Assembly (NCBI GenBank): GCA_046297495.1
Contig: JBKBIP010000023.1
Span: forward strand, 38,204-102,203
Origin: JBKBIP01 sp046297495
Lineage (GTDB): Bacteria; Planctomycetota; Planctomycetia; Gemmatales; Gemmataceae
Length of the DNA stretch: 64,000 bases
Direction: 5' to 3'
A program made the position numbers and the translations under genes. Below, in pieces: positions 59,126 to 64,000 of the stretch (within the stretch, counting starts at the first letter, position 1; every line of letters begins with the position of its first letter). The notes beneath the pieces are model-generated. The model was not told the origin of the DNA. It made no database searches and worked only from the letters and a program-made list of their open reading frames with translations.

Positions 59126-60331
59126 ATGAAAATCCTTGTCGCCAATCTGGGTAGTACCAGCTTCAAGTACCGTCTGTTTGACATGACGGACGAACGTTTG
59201 CTGGCGCGCGGCGGAGTCGAGCGGATTGGCTCCGAGCGGTCGCGGTGTTTCGTCGAGGCCAAAGGGAGACGAGACGAAGCCGAATTGCCAGCACGCGATC
59301 ATGCGGCGGCTGTCCGGCTCTGCTTGCAACAACTGGCCGACCCAAACATTGAGGCGCTGTCCAGTCCAAAGGAATTGGCGGCCATTGGTTTCAAGGCGGT
59401 CCATGCTCAGGGTGTTACCGGCGTGCAGCGCGTGGATGATCGCGTGCTGGCAGCGATGGAAGCGTATGCCGATGTGGCGCCGGCTCATAACCCCCCCTAC
59501 GTCCGAGCCATGCGGCTATTGGCCAAGGAGCTGCCGGAAATCCCCTTGGTGGCCGCCTTTGAAACCGGATTCCATGAAAGCATTCCCGCCGCACATCGAT
59601 TGTACGCCGTCCCGTTGGAATGGACGGAAGAGCACGGCATCCAACGCTGGGGGTTTCATGGAGCCAGCCATCGCTATATCGCGCGACGGACGGCTCAGTT
59701 GTTAAACCAACCCAACGCTCGGATTATCTCATGTCATCTGGGCGGCAGTAGCTCGCTTTGTGCCATTCGGGACGGGAAATCCGTGGCGAACAGTTTGGGC
59801 ATGAGTCCCCAGACGGGAGTGCCGCACAGCAATCGCGTGGGGGACTTCGATCCCTTCGCCCTGCCGGTGATCATGCGCGAAACCGGCAAGAGCCTGGAAC
59901 AGGTGCTGGATGATCTGGCCAACCGTTCGGGAATGTTGGGTTTAAGTGGCGTGAGTAACGACCTGCGCGACATTGAGCTTGCCGCTGCGGAAGGTAACCA
60001 ACGTGCCCAGGTAGCGCTGGCGGTCTTTATTGCCGCCGTGCGCCACTACCTGGGAGCGTACCTGCTACTTCTCAATGGTGCCGAAGCCATCGTATTCACC
60101 GGCGGCATCGGCGAGAATTCCAGCCACATACGAGCGCAGGTATGTCACGAACTCGACTGGTTAGGTATCCATTTGGATCAGAAATGCAACCAGACGGCAC
60201 AGGGGGAAGTACCTATCCATGCCAACCATAGTCGAGTCCAAATCTGGATCATGCCGACCAATGAGGAAATCATTGTCGCCCGGCAGACGCGAGATTTATT
60301 AAGCACCGCGCGAACGCATGTGGGAAATTAA
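59126..60331 (+). CDS. ackA: Acetate/propionate kinase
   Basis: 401 residues. N-terminal ASKHA phosphate-binding strand KILVANLGSTSFKYRLFD, then FHESIPAAHRLYAVPLEW, WGFHGASHRYIARR (catalytic His region), ISCHLGGSSSLCAIRDGKSVANSLGMSPQ, and FTGGIGENSSHIR near the C-terminus, all standard AckA motifs. It makes ATP from the acyl-phosphate delivered by PduL, probably outside the shell. The subunit length is normal. It lies 45 bp after the second shell gene. Confidence 0.92.
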   Translation: MKILVANLGSTSFKYRLFDMTDERLLARGGVERIGSERSRCFVEAKGRRDEAELPARDHAAAVRLCLQQLADPNIEALSSPKELAAIGFKAVHAQGVTGVQRVDDRVLAAMEAYADVAPAHNPPYVRAMRLLAKELPEIPLVAAFETGFHESIPAAHRLYAVPLEWTEEHGIQRWGFHGASHRYIARRTAQLLNQPNARIISCHLGGSSSLCAIRDGKSVANSLGMSPQTGVPHSNRVGDFDPFALPVIMRETGKSLEQVLDDLANRSGMLGLSGVSNDLRDIELAAAEGNQRAQVALAVFIAAVRHYLGAYLLLLNGAEAIVFTGGIGENSSHIRAQVCHELDWLGIHLDQKCNQTAQGEVPIHANHSRVQIWIMPTNEEIIVARQTRDLLSTARTHVGN

Positions 60332-60351
60332 CCAAGGTAATTTGAATCACC

Positions 60352-60660
60352 ATGTTCTTGGCCAAGGTTACAGGTAGTGTGGTAGCGACGCAAAAAGTTT
60401 CTTCCATGACGGGAAGCAAACTGTTGACCGTCGAGCCATTACGCGTGGACCCGGCGCGGCGTGACCGCTTGGTTAGTACAGGACGTACCTTCGTGGTAGT
60501 CGATACCGTGGGAGCGGGACAGGGGGAAATTGTCTTGATTGTCCAGGGATCTAGCGCTCGACTAACCCCGGAGACGGAAAAACTTCCCGTGGATGCTACC
60601 ATCATCGGCATCGTGGATACGGTGAATGTCGAGCACCAAACTATTTTTTCCGCGAGTTGA
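60352..60660 (+). CDS. BMC pentameric vertex protein (EutN/CcmL family), copy 1
   Basis: 102 residues, MFLAKVTGSVVATQKVSSMTGSKLLTVEPL opening a five-stranded barrel, with VDTVGAGQGEIVLIVQGSSAR (the conserved GAGxGExVL loop) and IGIVDTVNVE at the end. Pentamers cap the icosahedral vertices of the shell. This is the longest of the three vertex proteins here. AAGGTAA lies upstream of the start. Confidence 0.95.
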   Translation: MFLAKVTGSVVATQKVSSMTGSKLLTVEPLRVDPARRDRLVSTGRTFVVVDTVGAGQGEIVLIVQGSSARLTPETEKLPVDATIIGIVDTVNVEHQTIFSAS

Positions 60661-60717
60661 CCATGCCATGCTTGTCGTCAGCTCATTATTCGATGGCGGA
60701 TTGACGAGGAATTCTCC

Positions 60718-62139
60718 ATGCAAGTCACCGATGATCTGGTTCGTGGCATCGTTCAGGAAGTGTTGTCGCACATGCGTGATGGACGCATTAAGAGTACCAA
60801 TGGCCGGGCGCGGAATTGGGGGGTCTTCGATGACGTCGATAGCGCCGTAGCCGCGGCCAGTGAGGCCCAGAAGGAATTTGAGACACGAGGCCTCGATGAG
60901 CGTCGTAAGGCGGTGGAGTGTATCCGCCGTATCTGCATCGACCATGCGGAACGACTAGGAAGAGAAGAGTTTCACGAAACCAAGATTGGACGGCTAGAGC
61001 ATAAGATTGACAAGCTAATCGTGGCAGGCAAAAAGATTCCGGGAGTGGAGTTTCTCCGCACCGATGCCTACAGTGGGGAGAATGGAATCAGTCTGACCGA
61101 ATATGCCCCCTTTGGTGTCATTGGCGTGGTAACACCCGTGACGCACTCCTTGCCGACATTGGCGGGTAACGCCATCAACATGTTGGCGGCGGGGAACTCA
61201 TTGGTGTGCAATCCGCACCCCAGCGGAGCGCGGATCGCGTGCCAGGGTACCCAGCTTTTCAATCAGGCGATTCATGAAGCCATCGGCATCGATAATCTCA
61301 TTACCATTATCGCCACGCCAACGTTGGAATCCGCTCAAGCGATCTTTGATCATCGCTCGATCCGCTTGTTATGCGTCACGGGTGGTCCTGCCGTGGGACG
61401 GGCCGCGTTGCGCAGTGCCAAGCGGGCCATCGTCGCGGGACCAGGTAATCCGCCGGTAGTCGTGGACGAGACTGCCGACCTGGAGCTGGCGGCTCGGTCC
61501 ATCATCAAGGGGGCAGCCTACGACAATAACTTACTGTGTATCGGGGAAAAAGAAATCTTCGCCGTCGATGCCATCTTCGATGAGTTGATAAATGCCATGA
61601 CCCGCTGCCAGGCGGTGCGTCTGACTACTCCCCAAATTGACGCATTGACCAAGGTGGCTTTTGTCCCCTACGAGGAAGACAAAAATAAGCTGGCTGTCGC
61701 CAAAGAACTGCTCGGACGGGACGCCGCGGTACTGGCCCAGCACGCTGGTGTCTCGGTGCCTGCGGATACCCAATTACTTTTTGGCGAAACCGACGCCTCT
61801 CATCCTTTCGTGGAACACGAGCAGATGATGCCGTTCGTTCCGTTCGTGCGTGTGCCGGACGTGGACACCGCGATTGCCTTGGCCAAGAAATACGAACATG
61901 GTTACAAACACACGGCTATCATCCATTCTCGAAACATCGAGACGATTACCCGCATGGGACGGGAAATGGATACCTCATTGTTTATTCAAAATGGTCCATG
62001 CATGGCGGGGTTGGGACTAGGGGGAGAAGGGTACCTAAGTTTCAGCATTGCCACTCCCACGGGAGAAGGCGTGACGACCCCGCTGACTTTCACCCGACAG
62101 CGTCGATCCAGCACGGTAGGCGGCTTACGAGTATTTTGA
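60718..62139 (+). CDS. CoA-acylating aldehyde dehydrogenase of the BMC (PduP/EutE type)
   Basis: 473 residues from ATG 60718 (GAGGA 7 bases upstream). Residues 1-18 (MQVTDDLVRGIVQEVLSHM) form an amphipathic encapsulation helix, followed by the linker. The domain begins DSAVAAASEAQKEF; the NAD-binding region is VTPVTHSLPTLAGNAINMLAAGN; the catalytic Cys lies in AAYDNNLLCIGEKEIF, as in acylating enzymes. It oxidises lactaldehyde (or propionaldehyde) with CoA and NAD to acyl-CoA inside the shell. Next gene starts one base after the stop. Confidence 0.94.
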   Translation: MQVTDDLVRGIVQEVLSHMRDGRIKSTNGRARNWGVFDDVDSAVAAASEAQKEFETRGLDERRKAVECIRRICIDHAERLGREEFHETKIGRLEHKIDKLIVAGKKIPGVEFLRTDAYSGENGISLTEYAPFGVIGVVTPVTHSLPTLAGNAINMLAAGNSLVCNPHPSGARIACQGTQLFNQAIHEAIGIDNLITIIATPTLESAQAIFDHRSIRLLCVTGGPAVGRAALRSAKRAIVAGPGNPPVVVDETADLELAARSIIKGAAYDNNLLCIGEKEIFAVDAIFDELINAMTRCQAVRLTTPQIDALTKVAFVPYEEDKNKLAVAKELLGRDAAVLAQHAGVSVPADTQLLFGETDASHPFVEHEQMMPFVPFVRVPDVDTAIALAKKYEHGYKHTAIIHSRNIETITRMGREMDTSLFIQNGPCMAGLGLGGEGYLSFSIATPTGEGVTTPLTFTRQRRSSTVGGLRVF

Positions 62140-62140
62140 C

Positions 62141-62398
62141 ATGCAACTTGCGAAGGTCGTTGGTCATGCGGTTGCCACGGTAAAGCATCCCAGCATGAGC
62201 GGCTGGCGTTTAGTCGTGGTGCAACCCTTGACTTCCGATGGAAACAATGACGGGGAGCCATTGTTATCCATCGACAGCCTTGGTTCCAGGGTAGGGGACT
62301 TGGTAGTGCTATCCAACGATGGCGCGGGCGCGCGTCAATTAGTAGGCGCCAACAATTCGCCGATACGTTGGTTCGTGATGGGAATATGTGATTCATGA
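62141..62398 (+). CDS. BMC pentameric vertex protein (EutN/CcmL family), copy 2
   Basis: 85 residues, the shortest of the three vertex proteins, starting one base after the aldehyde dehydrogenase stop. MQLAKVVGHAVATVKHPSMSGWRLVVVQPL, then VGDLVVLSNDGAGARQLVG and FVMGICDS. Tight packing with flanking genes indicates coupled translation; its stop overlaps the next start (ATGA). Minor paralogues of this kind may occupy vertices of a different shell position. Confidence 0.93.
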   Translation: MQLAKVVGHAVATVKHPSMSGWRLVVVQPLTSDGNNDGEPLLSIDSLGSRVGDLVVLSNDGAGARQLVGANNSPIRWFVMGICDS

Positions 62399-62847
62399 GT
62401 CAGCAGCGGGCAAAACGTGTCGTGGGGGTGGCTGTCGAAGGGACGGTACCCACCGTGTTACGTTTGGCCATGAACTCTTTGCGACGCCAAAACGTGAATC
62501 TGGTGCCGCTCCCTATTCGCGCGACGGACGTTTGCGCTTGGGTACGTCGCATCACCCACTACCTGGGACAGGAAATCCACGCCGTCCTGATGGTGTGCCA
62601 CGGCAACGGTAGCTTGTCGTGCTGCGTCGCCAACAAGGTTCCTGGGGTACGTGCCGCCGTGGTGACGAATGTATTCCAAGCCGAGGAAGCCGTTTGTTCC
62701 TTGGGTGTGAATGTCTTGATCGTCCCTGAAGGGGCGACATTTTTCGAGTTCAAGCGCTACCTGGAATTGTGCGCGGCCCCGGAAATTCACTGTCCCCCTG
62801 AAGTTGCCACCATGTTGGGAGAACTGGACGGTCATGCGCATCGCTGA
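62395..62847 (+). CDS. RpiB/LacAB-like sugar-phosphate isomerase-family protein
   Basis: 150 residues. The end NKVPGVRAAVVTNVFQAEEAVCSLGVNVLIV aligns with RpiB's NKxPGxRAAxxxxxxxAxxAxxHNxxNVL, and CHGNGSLSCCVANK corresponds to the catalytic-Cys loop CGTGIGMSIAANK. Related proteins are a standard member of Planctomycetes-type BMC loci; their exact reaction is not established to my knowledge. It could act on the sugar phosphate feeding the aldolase. Starts on the previous gene's stop and overlaps the next gene's start. Confidence 0.75.
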   Translation: MSQQRAKRVVGVAVEGTVPTVLRLAMNSLRRQNVNLVPLPIRATDVCAWVRRITHYLGQEIHAVLMVCHGNGSLSCCVANKVPGVRAAVVTNVFQAEEAVCSLGVNVLIVPEGATFFEFKRYLELCAAPEIHCPPEVATMLGELDGHAHR

Positions 62848-63124
62848 AATTATTGGGACGGTGACATTGTCACGTACTCATCCATCCTTGGAAGGCCACC
62901 GGTGGATCATCGGTGTCCCCTTTAGTCTCAAATCGTTATGCGCCAGTAGTCCCCCGGATGGCGAGGACGTAGTGATCCTGGACGACTTGGGAGCAGGATT
63001 AGGTAGCCGTGTTGGTGTCAGCGAGGGGGTGGAGGCGACCATGCCGTTTTACCCCCGACGCAAGCCCATTGATGCCTACTGTGCCTGCTTGTTGGATCAG
63101 GTGATGGTTGAACCAGCGCCGTAA
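62834..63124 (+). CDS. BMC pentameric vertex protein (EutN/CcmL family), copy 3
   Basis: 96 residues from ATG 62834, overlapping the RpiB-like gene's 3' end by 14 bp. MRIAEIIGTVTLSRTHPSLEGHRWIIGVPFSL opens the barrel; VILDDLGAGLGSRVGVSEGVEA is the conserved GAGxGxxV loop, and the C-terminus is longer (YPRRKPIDAYCACLLDQV). Three vertex proteins per locus is characteristic of the Planctomycetes/Verrucomicrobia BMC. Confidence 0.93.
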   Translation: MRIAEIIGTVTLSRTHPSLEGHRWIIGVPFSLKSLCASSPPDGEDVVILDDLGAGLGSRVGVSEGVEATMPFYPRRKPIDAYCACLLDQVMVEPAP

Positions 63125-63191
63125 TCGAAACTGGTTCGCGTTACTTTTTGTTAGAGTAACTGGACATATTTTTTATCGTGTGTGTGTCATT

Positions 63192-64000
63192 ATGAATGAA
63201 TACAAATTGAAGGAATTTATCTGTGAAATTGGCCGGCGCGTGTATAACAAAGGCTTCGCAGCCGCCAATGATGGCAACATCACCATCCGCTTGAACGAGC
63301 GTGAGATTCTCTGCACGCCAACGATGGTATCCAAGGGATTCATGAAACCCGAGGATATTTGTAAAGTAGATTATGAAGGCAATCAATTGGCGGGCACGCG
63401 CAAGCGGACCAGCGAAGTGTTGCTACATCTTGCCGTGTATAAGAATCGACCCGATGTCAATGCGGTGGTGCATTGTCATCCGCCGCATGCCACCGCCTTC
63501 GCCGTGGCTCATGAACCGATTCCCAAGTGTATTCTGCCGGAAGTCGAGGTGTTTCTCGGCGAGGTGCCGATGGCGGTGTACGAGACGCCGGGCGCCCAGA
63601 AATTCGCCGATACCATCGTGCCTTACGTGAAAGATTGTAACACCATCATCTTAGCCAATCATGGTACTGTGTCGTTTGGTTCTGATTTGGAAAAGGCGTA
63701 TTTCAACACAGAAATCGTGGATGCGTATTGCAAAATCTTGATTTTAGCTCGGCAACTGGGACGCATCAACTACTTCACGCCGGGGCAAACCAAGGAATTG
63801 CTCGACCTCAAAAAGCGTCTTGGTTATGACGATCCCCGTTTTCACACGACAGACTGTGATTTGTGCGCCAACAACATAGTCGGTCGGGGTTATACCGATT
63901 TTGCCCCTGAACCGTTCGCTTTTCAGCGCGAGGAAAAAATTTCTCACGCTTCGGGCAATGGGAAATGGGCGGAAACGAATAACATGGATGAGTTAGTGCG
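63192..64000 (+). CDS. Class II aldolase (L-fuculose-1-phosphate aldolase type), cut by the window end
   Basis: ATG 63192, open to the end of the window (269 residues seen). Class II aldolase/FucA-AraD fold: NKGFAAANDGNITIRL, SEVLLHLAVYKNRPDVNAVVHCHPPHATAF with the zinc-binding His pair HCHPPH, the later His in ANHGTVSFG, and EPVxF. A stretch near the window end (NGKWAETNNMDELVR) may begin a C-terminal encapsulation helix. It cleaves fuculose- or rhamnulose-1-phosphate to dihydroxyacetone phosphate and L-lactaldehyde. No ribosome site is visible near the start; the gap before it (63125-63191) is AT-rich with a weak hairpin. Confidence 0.9.
   Translation, partial: MNEYKLKEFICEIGRRVYNKGFAAANDGNITIRLNEREILCTPTMVSKGFMKPEDICKVDYEGNQLAGTRKRTSEVLLHLAVYKNRPDVNAVVHCHPPHATAFAVAHEPIPKCILPEVEVFLGEVPMAVYETPGAQKFADTIVPYVKDCNTIILANHGTVSFGSDLEKAYFNTEIVDAYCKILILARQLGRINYFTPGQTKELLDLKKRLGYDDPRFHTTDCDLCANNIVGRGYTDFAPEPFAFQREEKISHASGNGKWAETNNMDELV

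Overview
The window looks like the chromosome of a planctomycete, most likely a Gemmata-like member. The basis is the gene content: two clusters of Planctomycetes-type secreted proteins (DUF1549/DUF1553 proteins with c-type haem motifs, DUF1501 Tat-exported proteins, PPC-domain and PQQ-propeller proteins), a Planctomycetes/Verrucomicrobia-type bacterial microcompartment (BMC) operon, and moderately GC-rich DNA with many long palindromes between genes. The genus is inferred, not proven. No rRNA, tRNA, CRISPR array or complete insertion sequence was seen.

Layout. 1-8.2 kb: end of a dTDP-rhamnose reductase gene, a PhoD-like phosphatase, then a DUF1549/1553 - DUF1501 - PPC gene trio. 8.4-14.3 kb: HD-GYP response regulator, CNT nucleoside transporter, TPR-like protein, small membrane protein, queF and an SMP-30/gluconolactonase-like protein. 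14.5-21 kb: a second secreted cluster (haem-motif DUF1549/1553 protein, PQQ propeller, DUF1501) and an SDR oxidoreductase. 21-32 kb: DNA-processing genes (an XPB-like helicase with its helicase-associated partner and a small linker protein, then a giant Lhr helicase with a repeat family inserted in its reading frame) and a membrane glycosyltransferase; a decayed PQQ-propeller gene lies between the two helicase loci. 32-39 kb: acidic small protein, split coaB/coaC, a retron-type reverse transcriptase with a recognisable msr-msd locus, a Tat-secreted protein and a plant-type enoyl-ACP reductase.

39.3-51.1 kb is a seven-gene minus-strand operon. In transcription order it encodes a radical-SAM activase-like protein, an unknown 359-residue protein, a coiled-coil protein, a soluble FtsH-like AAA+ metalloprotease, an 89-residue protein and two tandem ~1,130-residue paralogues. 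It resembles the FtsH-centred 'ternary' conflict systems predicted computationally in multicellular and complex bacteria, but no vWA domain was found here. 51.2-56.7 kb holds a gene fragment, a DUF1080 hydrolase, a sigma-70 factor with a strong terminator, a triple-repeat protein, a Uma2-type nuclease with a coiled-coil repeat tail and a methyltransferase.

56.7-64 kb is the BMC operon: DeoR regulator, PduL, two hexameric shell proteins, acetate kinase, three pentameric vertex proteins, CoA-acylating aldehyde dehydrogenase, an RpiB-like protein and an L-fuculose-phosphate-type aldolase cut by the window edge. The predicted pathway is aldol cleavage of deoxysugar phosphate (fuculose/rhamnulose-1-P) to lactaldehyde, oxidation to acyl-CoA, then acyl-phosphate and ATP, with the aldehyde held inside the shell.

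The strongest new observation is the retron. The RT carries both retron signatures (NAxxH and VTG), and 20 bp upstream of its start lies a 216-nt region bounded by 16-bp complementary a1/a2 arms, with a candidate branching G and a ~105-nt hairpin. The FtsH operon is the second candidate for a poorly described system.
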